A DNA stretch of 64,000 nucleotides, taken from NCBI GenBank assembly GCA_021234155.1, contig JAJEKV010000869.1:1-64000 (forward strand), in the 5' to 3' direction. A program made the translations under genes and the position numbers. Below, piece by piece: positions 1-10,979 of this stretch. The first letter of the stretch is position 1, and every line of letters begins with the position of its first letter. The notes beneath the pieces are model-generated. The model was not told where the DNA came from, did not search any database, and saw only the letters and a program-made list of their open reading frames with translations. This stretch comes from Isoetes taiwanensis (lineage: Eukaryota > Streptophyta > Lycopodiopsida > Isoetales > Isoetaceae).

Positions 1-674
1 CTCTTGGGCACCTTTATCGCCTTTTTAAGAAAGACATAGCTGCCTCTTCCTTGTGATCAAAGGATGCCCATCGACCACCAAATCTTCCACATGGCCTTGG
101 GTGGGCCCTTGGGGGTGTAGTCCAAGAGGGGCATTCTAGAGTATCACCATTCCTTGTGTGTAATAAACTAATTGGCCATCTCAACTCGAGCTTTGGGACT
201 CCAGCGTACCGAGCACACACAATGCAACGGTCACTAGAGCTTCCCCGGACATGATAGTATCAATCTCTCGATAAGAAGCTTCACAATGCTAACCCAAGAT
301 GTTCATCTCCCGACCTCTCATCATTCACTATCCAAAAGTTCAAGGTTATTATGCCCCTCTCAAAATGCAGGTCATTGTGGCACAACAAAGAACGTATCTT
401 CCTCCATTGGAACCTGGGGCAATGGCCTCGCTTTGGAATTCCTCGGCTCCATTTTACTCATCTCATGAATAATGAAAAGCTCACATTAAAACCATATAGC
501 CCCAAACACCAAAAATGGACCATATGAACCATATAAAACCATAAACATATTAAATATAATCATATTAAATCATACAACCATATTAACAAAAATCATACAA
601 ACCATTAACTAAAATCATATAACTTCATATTAAAGCATACAACCACACTATTCTAAACCATATGTAAACATTGT
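1..674. other. No gene recognised
   Basis: I see no convincing coding sequence. From about 480 onward the sequence becomes very AT-rich, with many near-repeats of ACCATAT and ATTAAA leading into the short tandem repeat that follows. Confidence 0.5.
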
Positions 675-746
675 AACCATTGAAACCATATTAAATACAA
701 CCATTGAAACCATATTAAATACAACCATTGAAACCTTATTAAATAC
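675..746. repeat. 24-bp tandem repeat, three copies
   Basis: Three consecutive 24-bp units start at 675, 699 and 723. Units 1 and 2 are identical and unit 3 differs at one base. Each begins AACCATTGAAACC and ends ATTAAATAC. The array lies inside a wider AT-rich tract (about 480-790). Confidence 0.9.
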
Positions 747-1880
747 ATAAGATAACATATATAAACATATAACCTACCCTTTCATATTTTGTCATGTACA
801 AGCCTCTTGGTCAAAACCGAAATGACCCACGTCGACAATCACTACCACGCCATGGAGGGCATGGCCCACATGTGACAATGGTTTTTTATTGCACTTTACG
901 CAGTTGAGGGTGCGGCCATCGCACCCTCTTCCTCCCCCGAAAACCATTCTTCCTCCCCTGTTTTCTCACGATCACTCTTCCTCACGTTTCCTTAGGACCC
1001 CGCTTAATGATCAGCGATCGATCGAACCGAGCGATTCCAACCGCCATTCCATGACAGCCGCCACTTTGTCGATGGATCGTGACGGCCCAAGTTCTCGGCA
1101 TTCATTGTTCAGAGCGATGCTACCGAGAAGAAAGTGGGGTGAGGCCCTTTTAGTGCCGCTTTAGTTTTCCGTAAGTCCTTTAGTGCATTTTTCTTATTCT
1201 GTTAGAGGCTCTTATTAATCCTCGATACATTCTATGTACCGACAACTTATTCACGCTTTGTCAACGATTATACCAGTTACGGAAGCGAACCCCAAGCCTC
1301 CCTCCTCATCCAAAGAAATCTTCCGTATGTTTTTGTATCATACCTTTTAATCTCTCATTTTCTTTCTCTCGATCGCTTCTCCAATCGCTCTCGCATCGCT
1401 CTCCATCGCTCGCTTTCTCATTAATCTCATTAATCTTTGTATTGTTTTCTCGCTTTTGTTATCTTTTCCTTGCTTGTGGTTGAATTGAATACATTGTACA
1501 GTACAAGGAGAATAGTGAAGTTAGAGTAGTAGCAAACGAGATAGAAATGAGAACGGTGTTAGGAAGTAAGATATCAAGAAAGCATTAATGTAAAATAACT
1601 AGGAATGTCTTTCTCCCAAAGAAGAATTCAGAATAGGAATTGCTCACGTAATCTCCATTCTAACCCACAAATCCAATCGCAGAGACATGCAGAGGGAGTG
1701 GCGAGCTTGAGAATACTTTCTGCCAACACCCGTAGATAAAGTTCTCTTCCTCGCGACTCCTCATGAAATGTGAGAACTTCGGACCAAGAGGCGAGAAGAG
1801 GAGTGTACACCTCGGATCGCTAAGGGTGTTGAGGATTCTCGACTGCCATTCGGGATTGCATGTGCCACCCAATGTCTTCT
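747..1880. other. No gene recognised
   Basis: Only short open frames without recognisable domains. A pyrimidine-rich stretch near 1320-1480 has repeated CTCTC/TCGCT runs. Nothing supports a gene call. Confidence 0.4.
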
Positions 1881-3120
1881 GCTATTCTTTAGAACCCCGT
1901 CAGCAGCCTCTCGACTGCGGAGTCGCAGAAATGTGACACCGCCAATGGCCCTCAGCAACAAGCAGTGCCTCCACCCAGCCTCCCAGCCACTCTCCTTCCT
2001 CGAACCATGCTCACTCTATCATTGCTAAGAGGACTGCCCTAACGGGTGAGGCCCGACTAACCATCGAGGTGTTACGCCTTCTCGACTCGCGGAGTCGAGA
2101 AACGCAGGCTCCAGCACTTGGTGAAGGAGCCTCACAGAGCGCCTCAACCACCTCCTTCTATCTCCCCTGACATCACGAAGGGAAGTGAAGTTTTGACCGG
2201 CCCTGGCAGTGCCAACTCTTCAGCAACCCACCTCCTCGGTGTGGTCGCAGCTGGGCCCCACCCAATCAAAGACCGCCTCCCTTCAACCATCTTCGGCCGA
2301 ATATTGCAAGGATGGGCCTCGATTGGGTGGAGGGGGCCCTACGACCAACCACGAGTTGTCGGTCGCTTTCTCGACTCGTGAGTCGAGAAAACGCAGTTCT
2401 TAGTGCACTTAGAGTTGGCTCACAGGACAGCCCAAACACCTCCTTCATCTCTCCTGACATTGGCGTATGGGAAGTGCTTTTGACCTGGCTCACAGCCAAC
2501 TCCTTAGCAACCCACCTCTGTGAGTCGAAGTGGCCTCTACCCAATCAAAGACTGGCTGCCTCCTTCATCCTTCTTCACGTATCATCATGGCGCGGGATGG
2601 GCTCCATTGGGTGGAGGCCCCACAACTAACCACGTGGAAACCACAGAGTTGTCAGAGTGAGGCCCTCGGCTCGCTGAGCCTGAATGCCTTACCCAACCCA
2701 AGAGACTCCATATGTACCAACCGTGAGTTCCGATGGCTACGCATTCCCGATCAAGTAGTCGAGAATGTAGACAGAGTTGCCATCTCGACTCAAGCCCGAG
2801 AACTCTTAGCTCAATTCCTCCTCTCTGCGGTTCTGTAGCAGCCGACCCAAATAGCCACTCTCCCTTCTCGAACCATCTCTGCCGATTGCTAAGGGAGGGC
2901 CCTCCTGAATCGCGGAGGCCTCTACAACCAACCATGTGGAAACCATGCAGAGGAAGCCAAGGCTTGTATTCCTCTAAAAAAGATGCGCACTTTCTATTCT
3001 CCTGTTTTTGAGTCCCAAGTGCCTCTAGGCCTCGGGAGCCACTCTCCTTGAACCATCTTCCGAATATTGCGTAAGAGGAGTGGTTGGACGGGATGAGGCC
3101 CCTCCGACTAACCAAGAGGA
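1880..3120. repeat. Degenerate ~285-bp tandem repeat carrying hairpins
   Basis: Landmark strings recur at about 285-bp spacing: GCCAACTC followed by AGCAACCCACCTC begins at 2211 and 2495, CACCTCCTTC at about 2149 and 2436, and CCCAATCAAAGAC follows in both units. More degenerate units extend to about 1950 on the left and 3115 on the right. Palindromic TCGACT/AGTCGA hairpins occur in it at 1909-1930, 2079-2102 and 2367-2390; the last has perfect 11-bp arms. Short open frames across the region are by-products of the repeat. Confidence 0.65.
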
Positions 3121-4519
3121 TGCATTTGAGCCCGCACTCACCGGCCTTTAGTCCTTCGATCTATGTACAACATTCCAGTAAAAGGTCCATGAAAAACACC
3201 TAAAAGCGGGCGTTTTTTACCCCCGATCCATTGTTCCCTTGCCGAGCATCTCTCAACCCGTAGAGTAAATCATCTATCGGGTTGAAAAATGCCGATAAAG
3301 TGGAAAAACAATGAATCACGAGCTTATCCGGCGGTTCATTATTTAAACACATACGGCATGTTCTACAAGCTTAAATAATATAGGCATCTAAAACTCACCT
3401 CTTCACGCAGTAATTGGGCCAGACCTTGTATCCTGCGGATCCCGCAGCCTCGCAGGGAGTCTTTTTGCTTTTCATCGGGCTTCTCTTCAAGAGTGTATTA
3501 CGATCTAATACTTGTATCGCTGCATTCTCGCGGCGTATCCGGATTCCATGTGGCGCGCAATGGCAGAGTTCCATGTGCGGCGGCTCCTCCGCTTCCTACC
3601 TTACCTAGATTGCTCATCGATCAAATCAATCGCTTGCAATGGGACGGTGGGAAAAACACATATGCAAGGCATTTAGCGACTTTACCAGCGTCGCTGCGCC
3701 ATTCCGAAGTCGCTAAACGATGCTCCCCTCAGAAGTCGAGGTCCCCACGCCAAGGGGAAGATAAACCACGACTCCGCTCACTTAGTCCCTTGATGTGATT
3801 AAATTTCGAAATAGTGTTTTGGGGGCTAAAGCCGAATTCGGCTTTGTCCTATAGCAGGCTTCTTTTTTCATAAATGATTGCATGTCCTTAAGTTCAAACT
3901 AAAGAACACGCCCGATCTTTTTTACATGCAGTCCTAAAACTCACAACCCGGAGGAAACTTAATTCTGAGAGGGTGAAAAGAGGATGAGAGGGCATATAGA
4001 CATGACTCCGCCTAAGAAGCGAGGCTTCCAGGATGCTTCTACCAAATAAGTGCCAGAAGAAGAAGAAGACAAACACCCAATTGTGAGCTCCGAGGGTTTT
4101 CTTTTTTGTCGAATACCTTAATCGATCCATCCTTTCTTCTTATAAAGATTCACCTCCCGGACTCAATCGGGTGATCAGCGGCGAACTCCATTCTTAAGCC
4201 ATCGAGGATTTGGAGGCGAGCTTTGAAAAATGTAAATGCTTGATTCTGTGGTATGTCGAGGTATCGACAGATGGGAAGGAGAAAGATCCGTTTCTACACC
4301 AAAGGGACAAGAAGAGTCAGGAGACAATTTACAAGAAAATGGGTGTTGTGCTCTCCCAGATCTCCGTGAGACCAAGCATTTAACACTACATGTCGAGGAC
4401 CCGTAAGAAGAGTAGAAGTTCTATCGCACAAAAAATTAGCGGTTCAAATTATTCTCACTTTTCCATGAGCAAGGCTAAGAGCATAGAAAAAAGGCACTTT
4501 TAAATTCAAGAAACCGGGG
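3121..4519. other. Non-coding region with short perfect palindromes
   Basis: No recognised protein. Three short inverted repeats stand out: CAACCCG/CGGGTTG at 3254-3284, perfect 11-bp arms (TTTAGCGACTT and its complement) at 3672-3682 and 3707-3717, and a perfect 18-bp palindrome with an AATTC core at 3828-3845. Confidence 0.5.
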
Positions 4520-5038
4520 TTGGAAGGATGCGGAAGGGATGAAGGAGGCGGAACCCTAACAATATCCGAGGGAGCTTGGTATGGAGATTTTCAGTCGAGG
4601 GAAAACTGTTCAATACGGGGAGCTTCACTTCCTCAGGCTTTGAAGAAGACTCTACAACACTCTGCGATGGGGAATGAAGTTGTGGTTCGCCACAAAAAGT
4701 CCACCAAAAACAAAGATGGGGATGATGACACCACCGCGAGGAGGAATCGGATGGCGAAGGAGGCTAATATAGTGGTCGACTCCCCAAACCTCGATCCGGA
4801 TGTCCCGGTCGAGGATTTCCGAGAGAGAGGGGCACGTAAAAATGGGCGTCTAGCTTCGGTATTATCCGTTGGGAATATCACACAAGCTGCTGGCCGGACA
4901 TTAGGCTGGAAGGTTTTGCACGGGGATGCCGTCTGTTCGAACCCGGGGGAATTTAATCATTGCCGCACACATCTTTGGAATCGGAGGATGGTGCGACATC
5001 TGTTGCAGATCAATGCCCGCGGATGTCATACCTTTTAG
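4520..5038 (+). CDS. Hypothetical protein, possible upstream exon
   Basis: A 172-codon open frame with an internal Met at 4667 that begins MGNEVVVRHKKSTKNKDGDD, a basic and acidic low-complexity start. I recognise no domain. It lies upstream, on the same strand, of the coding islands ending in the FCP1-like domain at 7663-8340, so it could be an early exon of that gene, but no splice pattern proves it. It could also be fortuitous, because the surrounding repeats generate other open frames. Confidence 0.25.
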   Translation: MEGCGRDEGGGTLTISEGAWYGDFQSRENCSIRGASLPQALKKTLQHSAMGNEVVVRHKKSTKNKDGDDDTTARRNRMAKEANIVVDSPNLDPDVPVEDFRERGARKNGRLASVLSVGNITQAAGRTLGWKVLHGDAVCSNPGEFNHCRTHLWNRRMVRHLLQINARGCHTF

Positions 5039-5348
5039 CGGATCGACGGGGTGAGTTGTTTAAATTTGGGAAGTCGAGAAGATCTGAAGGGAAAAAGTCG
5101 GGGTTCGGGTTGTAGGCGGTCAGCATTATTCAGTGAGGGCTGCTCTCAAGTGCAGCGAGGAGAAAGGAGGTGCCATAAAGGATCAAAAAGGATAGATATG
5201 CTGCCGGCGTCGCAGAGTTCTTTCGGCGAGGCGCGAACCAACGGCGGCTGACGTAGCCATACTTGCGAACACAATAGCAGTGCCCAGTGCCAGCTACATA
5301 AAAGGTAAATAACTCTGAATGAATCTTTCCATTCGCGAGTCGAGAAAG

Positions 5349-5695
5349 CCCCGCCATCCTAACATTTTGCCGATTATCATCGGGTTTCGACTTGCGAAGT
5401 CGAAAGCCTTCAGAAAATACCTAAAATCAAAGGATGTGGGCTTTTCGACTTTCGCGACGAGAAAACCTTTAACAAGAAAAAGAAAATTAGACATTCAGGG
5501 ACTTCGACATGAAATCGAAAGCCCCGCCATCCTAACATTTGCCGATATCATCGGGTTTCACCTGGCGAAGCCGAGAAAAGCCGGTAATGCGTAAAATCAA
5601 AGGATGCAGAGTTTTCTCGACTAAGCGAAACAGAAACCCTGCAGAAGTAAAGAAAATTAGACATTCGTTGGACTTTCGATTTCGCCGAGTCGAGA
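5349..5695. repeat. ~173-bp tandem duplication, each copy with three hairpins
   Basis: Two adjacent diverged copies (about 5349-5520 and 5521-5695) both start CCCCGCCATCCTAACATTT, contain AAAATCAAAGGATG and AAAGAAAATTAGACATTC, and carry three short inverted repeats at matching places. The clearest hairpin is at 5385-5405, with perfect 9-bp arms TTTCGACTT/AAGTCGAAA. The block sits between a possible 5' splice site (AAAGGTAAAT near 5301) and later coding sequence, so it may be intronic. Confidence 0.75.
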
Positions 5696-5929
5696 AAACC
5701 CGGCTACTATTTTCATCGCTTATTCCCGTGTTTGTAGATACTTTCATGCTCGACATTGGTACGTTGTCCAATGCAGCCCTTATCCCTCGACTACGTCATA
5801 CACGCCAGGGCAATGGGGAAAGCATTGGGTTGTCCCTCGTCATTCCTTAAAGGAAACAGGGTGGCTCCTGATAAGTGGGAAGACCTTGAGAAACTATGCG
5901 TGACAGTATATGTTCATTGAGGACAGAAG

Positions 5930-6184
5930 ATGACGAGGGAGAGGAAGAAGAGGAGAAGAAGAAGAGAACACCAGGAAAGGCAGGGAGTCTCTCTCGACCA
6001 ATATGACCTCATTCTTAGCAATCGAGGCGGTCTGGGAGAAATGGACCCGACATATGGGCTCAATGGACAAGAGGCAAAATTTGAAGGACAGCAATGGAGA
6101 ATTTCAAGCGGGCGGACCCCAAGTTGTTTGACAAAGCGGTTCATGAAGAGGATCTGGGGCCTCACCGGACAAAGAAACGCTTGA
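5930..6184 (+). CDS. Hypothetical coding island
   Basis: A short open frame beginning with a run of Arg/Lys/Glu and then SLDQYDLILSNRGGLGEMD. An alternative frame reads as an acidic stretch. No domain is recognised. Position and strand would suit an exon of the gene ending in the FCP1-like domain. Support is weak. Confidence 0.2.
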   Translation: MTRERKKRRRRREHQERQGVSLDQYDLILSNRGGLGEMDPTYGLNGQEAKFEGQQWRISSGRTPSCLTKRFMKRIWGLTGQRNA

Positions 6185-6344
6185 CTTACAAGGCAAAATC
6201 TTGGAGGGAACAATCCTGCTAAGGAAGACCAGGAGTTCTAAATTGCGGGGCCTTAAAGGATTATGCCACAGCCCTAAAGCGGCGCAAATGCGTTAGAAGA
6301 AGGCATCAAGGAGTTACACCGGCGTTGCATCTAATGAATACCAT

Positions 6345-7373
6345 GATTTTGATTATTACAAGGGAAAGGCTGCCCTTGATGAGGAAGACATGAAGGAATT
6401 GAACCGTCTATGTCAACCCTACATCAACACCAAGCTGGCGTAACGTCAAAACCCTTCCTTTTCCACGAAGCGTGCTATGGCAATTCTGAAAGGAAGCTTG
6501 GATTCGGGGGTGGTCCCATTTAAAGGCGGACATATAGCTCCCCATTTCTGGTTACTTTGGGACACAAGGGATTTGGTGGTGCAGGCCGGCACTGGACCCG
6601 TGGCACTATTTACCATCAATATGATTAAGACCCCACCTTTTTATGACAAAGCCGACATAGAGCGATTGGTACAAGGCGTGTTCGGACATGACCGACCTGG
6701 ATACTTTCGGTTTCCTTGTCTTTTGCATGCCGGGCAATCAAACAAGCTGCTGTCTCCCAATGGGCGTGATATTAACTTCACCAACAAGATCATGCACTCC
6801 ATATCTGTGAACTTGATCATGAGTGCGGACTTGGCTTACCGAAAGGCACCAAGCTGCCAACATAGTTTTGGTTTTGATTTCAAGATCGGATTGCGGCTGG
6901 ATGAAGTGGTGGTCTAGTGAGCATAATTATCTCGACAAGTTCATGATCTCAAGAGCAGATGGAACCCTGGAAGGTGCGGAGTTTATGGAGGATGTTCCAT
7001 CGATGGACAAAGGTCAGCAAAAGATAGCGACGGTCCTATACATAGAATTCCTATCCGGCCAAGAGTTATCAAGTACTTCATAACCAGCTTGGTGGGGAAG
7101 ATCAAATTGTATGCAGTGGTACATGAATGGCCTATTCTCTCGAGGGGGCTATCTTTGTTTGGAATGAAACCTATATCCGTGGTTGGAAATAAGGACATGG
7201 TTGAAACCATTCAGTCATACCGGATGCTGCTTCATGAGCATTTCAAGGGGAGGAAGACAAATGGAAGCAAGTAAAGGCGGCGAGGGACGAGGGAGACAAA
7301 GGCGCGAGCAGGGATGTCAAGGTTTGGACCGGAATCTTTGCCGAAAACATTATTGAAAACCACGAGATTGAGG
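6345..7373 (+). CDS. Hypothetical protein, exons upstream of FCP1-like domain
   Basis: Nearly continuous coding sequence in shifting frames. The first block (6477-6917) reads through KGGHIAPHFWLLWDTRDLVV, the second is at 6823-7083 and the third at 7089-7274 (MVGKIKLYAVVHEWPILSRG). The coding sense runs on to ...IIENHEIE at about 7373, where GAG|GTGAGT is a good 5' splice site. I recognise no family. Frame changes near 6905 and 7080 mean either small introns or single-base indels; sequence with a single frame restored across 7060-7100 looks natural, which favours indels. Same strand as the FCP1-like domain that follows, so probably one gene. Confidence 0.45.
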
Positions 7374-7662
7374 TGAGTTTACTTTTGTTTATCGGTGTTT
7401 CTGTTCAGCGAGTCGAGAAACTTCGTTTCCTTTCAATACCTTTTTTTTCATTTCGACTTCGTAGATCGAAAAACTCGTTCCTGACCGGCGATGTCATCAT
7501 TTCAGTGGAATTCCAACTCAACGACTCGGATCATTGTCATTGGGCAGCGGGTTCACGCCGCGAGGAGAATGAGAATGAAAATCCGAGCAAGACACTGCTC
7601 CACGGCCTTTAAAGAACACGAAAAGATAATGATCCCGATTTGGATCCCGAAGGAACGGAAAT

Positions 7663-8335
7663 ATGGTCGAGCCAAACTCCAGCGGGATCCTTGGTCCCAC
7701 CAAGCTTGTAATATTTGACGTCAATGGAGTATTAGCTGCGGTATACCACGACAAAGACGTCCCGAGATTAACACCTCGCATCCCAATGAAAACAGAGCAT
7801 AAAATAGTGTATCCGAGGCCTAGAGCTAAGGAAATTATTGATCGGTGCCCGGCACCGGGATTCGAAGTGGGCATATGGTCTTGTATGGCAAAGAAAAATA
7901 TTGTCAATGTTCTTGGTGTTCTCGGCATTTCAGTTTTGAAGTTCAAGTTCGTTTGGGGAAACGAAAGGGTCGAGCATGTGAAGGACCTCGATCCAGCCCA
8001 TCACAAAGGGAAGCCTATAATGGTGAAAAGGCTGGGATGGGGTTTATGAGCAATTCGGTGACTATGGCAAACACAACACGCCGATCATAGGCGACTTCGC
8101 CTACAAGTGTTATCATAACAGCGAAAAATACAATCATTGCTAAGCCATATCGACCTCCAAGAATATGAGACGGATAGGTGGTTGTCCTTAGGACTACGCC
8201 TTTTCTGTCTTGGCGGGAATCCTCTTTCGCCATTCTTGTCGCCCGATGTGCTTACTACGAACTATCCGAGCCTCACGGAACCCGATCCGAAGCAAGCCGA
8301 TCATGAAAGCTATGGACGACAAATACTTTGGTGAA
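7663..8335 (+). pseudogene. FCP1/NIF-like phosphatase domain (HAD superfamily), frameshifted
   Basis: The open frame 7663-8049 starts with LVIFDVNGVLAAVY, the HAD motif I region, where the second Asp of the usual DxDGT is Asn. It continues with EVGIWSCMAKKNIVNVLGVL (motif II region) and FVWGNERVEHVKDLD. After 8030 the homology goes on in other frames (VYEQFGDY, then a stretch resembling IIDDFAYKCYHNSEKYNH, motif IV), so at least one indel breaks it near 8030. FCP1-type domains dephosphorylate phosphoserine, classically on the RNA polymerase II C-terminal tail. The plant relatives with D-x-N-G in motif I are a distinct group of unclear substrate. A second, independent FCP1-like domain lies on the other strand at 47158-47922. 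The preceding intron (from 7374) and the tract after the gene both carry TCGA hairpins. Confidence 0.7.
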
Positions 8336-8444
8336 CAAGAAGAGTGACCCCTCGCCAGATAGTCAAATTGTGTGAATATTGTAATCGAACGTGAACACAT
8401 GTATTGACCATTTTGTAATGAATATACTTGTATATTGAGTTTTG

Positions 8445-8701
8445 ATGCCTTTCGACTCACCTAGTCAGAAAGGCATGCTTGTCGATGTTGATGAAATGCT
8501 TGTACAATCTATTATGATAATGCTTGTACATTGGGTTTCTGGGCCTTTCGACTTCTTCGTGGTCGAAAGGTATCTGATTGTCTCTGCTGATTGACAAAAG
8601 CATTTGTATGCTTCCGTGTGTGATTGGATGCAACCATATTCTAATGAGAATGGTTGTACTTTTGACTTTTTGGGCCTTTCACTCGGCGAGGTGAGAAAGA
8701 C
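8445..8701. repeat. Three spaced TCGACT-type hairpins
   Basis: Three inverted repeats about 100-130 bp apart: 8445-8475 (arms GCCTTTCGACT / AGTCAGAAAGGC), 8543-8570 (perfect CCTTTCGAC/GTCGAAAGG) and 8674-8701 (CCTTTCACTC-type arms). The spacers also share CTTGTACA and ATTGG.TG strings, so this is a short degenerate array. It lies just after the FCP1-like domain. Confidence 0.7.
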
Positions 8702-8829
8702 ACTACTTCCCACGCCATTGGATGCGGTTTGTATGGAATGAATGTTCTCCGTTGTAATTTGATTTCAACATTCTTTTCTTCGTTTTTGACTAATGGCACC
8801 GTAATTGTTAATCATACTCTCCTTGCTCC

Positions 8830-9276
8830 GGTGGTTTAGGCACGATCCGACACCAGCACGGATCCCTCGGGCATCACGTAGACCGGCTCGAGCGACAGAT
8901 CCAGCTCAAGGCCGAGAAGAAATACCGTTCGGGCGCATGCATCCCGGGTCACGCTTACACTCTTGCCCGGCCTTTGGGACAAGGTTGCTCGCGAATTGAG
9001 AGGTTGCTCGCTACACCACGGGATAAAGAAACGGTGAAGAACAAAGAGAAAGTCCAGAAGCTCAAGGCATATTGCAAGCATTGCATAACATCCAGAGGAG
9101 GTTGGGGAAGGAGCATATTCGATGAAAGGTCGAGGGAGGGAGGGAGTGGAGAAGTCGGTGGACAAGTCAACCCGGTAGCTCCAGAGGCACCTCCACATGA
9201 GGCATTCCGCCACTCTTCAGGTTGCCCCAAGGCTTACACAGACGGCATGAAGAAGCGCCACAAGTTAATCCCCTAA
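8830..9276 (+). CDS. Hypothetical C-terminal exon, helix-rich
   Basis: After a pyrimidine-rich tract ending GGTTTAG at about 8839, a plausible 3' splice site, there is coding sense reading HVDRLERQIQLKAEKKY and then, in the frame 8974-9276, TVKNKEKVQKLKAYCKHC, ending with TAA near 9274. AATAAA-like sequence occurs at about 9371. The heptad-like pattern suggests a coiled coil. No family is recognised. It could be the last exon of the gene with the FCP1-like domain. Confidence 0.3.
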   Translation, partial: GGLGTIRHQHGSLGHHVDRLERQIQLKAEKKYRSGACIPGHAYTLARPLGQGCSRIERLLATPRDKETVKNKEKVQKLKAYCKHCITSRGGWGRSIFDERSREGGSGEVGGQVNPVAPEAPPHEAFRHSSGCPKAYTDGMKKRHKLIP

Positions 9277-9653
9277 GGTGGACCACCTACCAAGATGATG
9301 TAATCAGTAGACAAAGAAGACCGCCATGGTCTCTGCGTCCGATGTAAAATACATTGTATCTGTTCAATTTATTAATAAAAAAATTCTTTTCAACTACATC
9401 TTTGGTTTCAAACTTTAATGAATTTCCTTTGTTTCAGCTTGCATTGTTTTTGTTCTCGACTTCATGAACACGGGAAAATCAGCCATTTCTGATCCGAGTT
9501 TTATTCAAAATTGAATTAAGGATAGTTTTCGAGGGGGTGCTACTTTTTATGTAAATTAACCGGGTTCGAAAAAATGGGAATGGAATGAGTCCCACTTTAA
9601 TTAAATACGACTTACAATAAGAAGAGTCAGAAATTTTTTGATAATTTTTCAGC

Positions 9654-10190
9654 AAAAAAATTAAATCCCCCAACACATAACAACCATTGACATTAACAAC
9701 CAACACATAACTACCATTGACATTAATTAACACAACCATTGGGTCCAACACATTTAAATTAAAATCCCCCTTAAACCCCTTTGGTTTGGGTGCATATTCT
9801 GGGGGGTGACTCCGACAACGAGAGTCATTGGATAGGCATATTCACCCCTTATTCCTTAATCTACACCGTACGTAAAGTTCCTCATTTGTGGGGTATGCAA
9901 GTACAAGATTTGCTATACTATATAACAAGATTAAAAAATACTATAAGATTTCAAGCGGAATACTATATGGTGTTGATTTCGTCACGTGCAAAATACAATT
10001 ATGAGGGGCTCACGCTGCCCGCGTCACTTCCATGTGAATATGCAACCAAACCAAAGGGGGTTTGGGGATTTTAATTCAAATGTGTTGGACCCAATGGTTG
10101 TGTTAATTAATGTCACGGTAGTTATGGTTGTTGGTTGTTAACGCCAATGGTTGTTATGTGTTGGTTGTTATGTGTTGGGGATTTAATTTT
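9654..10190. repeat. Foldback (terminal inverted repeat) element
   Basis: The left arm (about 9654-9800) and right arm (about 10036-10190) are reverse complements over roughly 145 bp. Both contain AAATTAAATCCCC, CAACACATAACAACC, TAATTAACACAACCATTGG and, at the inner edge, CCCAAACCAAAGGGG. Inside each arm a CAACACATAAC(A/T)ACCATTGACATTAAC motif is itself repeated in tandem. The loop is about 235 bp and codes for nothing I recognise. The structure is that of a foldback or MITE-type non-autonomous transposon; I could not define a target duplication. Confidence 0.8.
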
Positions 10191-10199
10191 ATATGTTGG

Positions 10200-10975
10200 A
10201 TGTTAATGGTTTGTGTTGAAAAAAATTTTGGTTCCCTTTCGGGCCTTAGGGACTTCCACCCCCTCCCTTATTGACAAAAATTTTAGAATTCAAACCGGAA
10301 AAACTAGAATTCATTTGAGGCTTTCATCACACGTAGCTTTTGAATTTCATCACAATGAAACAAATAGAACATAAGTAAAAGTTACCATAAAGATAGAGCA
10401 GATTGATCCCGTTATGAGGAAAGTCATAAAAGTTTGCAACACCCATACACAAACATTTTTCAACTGAAATTTTAAAGGCCTGCTTTGGCCTCCATGGATT
10501 CTTGTGGTGAGAAACCAAAGTAGGAAACTTTTTACGCTTGTTAGCACAAGGATCAGGAAGCCTTGGAATTTGCTTAATAAGCGCCTCAAAATCTAAAAAT
10601 GCATGGTAATTTTGCAAGCTTCATTCAGAATGAGCCATAAAACAATATCCAATAGCATCCAATCAGATAATCTACGGTAGGATGTGAAAGCCTACCAAAT
10701 CCTACGAAAAATTGCAGTTTTAGCATAGATAACTTAACCAAACATATCCATATCATACATTATCAAAAGAGCTGGGAGAGAGCTTTCCAATAATAGAGCT
10801 CTGGATCAAAAGTTATGATAAGAAATGTGTTGCCGGGCGGCGAACTTGCACTACATAAGCCCTTCAAAATGTGCCCATTATGCACCACACACACACAAAG
10901 AGGGCTTTGTTGTGAGCCATTGGTTGTTGACACGGGAAACTGCTTCGTGGTCGCGCGAAATTGTGATGCGGAGTT
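10200..10975. other. No gene recognised
   Basis: AT-rich sequence between the foldback element and the hAT remnant. Short open frames on both strands have no recognisable domains. No hAT terminal repeat could be identified here by eye. Confidence 0.4.
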
Positions 10976-10979
10976 GCGG

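Noticed and set aside
2585-3115. 176-aa minus-strand open frame
   Set aside because: It lies wholly within the degenerate 285-bp tandem repeat, and overlapping frames on both strands are open there too.
8445-8701. CRISPR-like array of spaced hairpins
   Set aside because: The repeats differ from each other, spacers share sequence, and the context is a plant nuclear genome.
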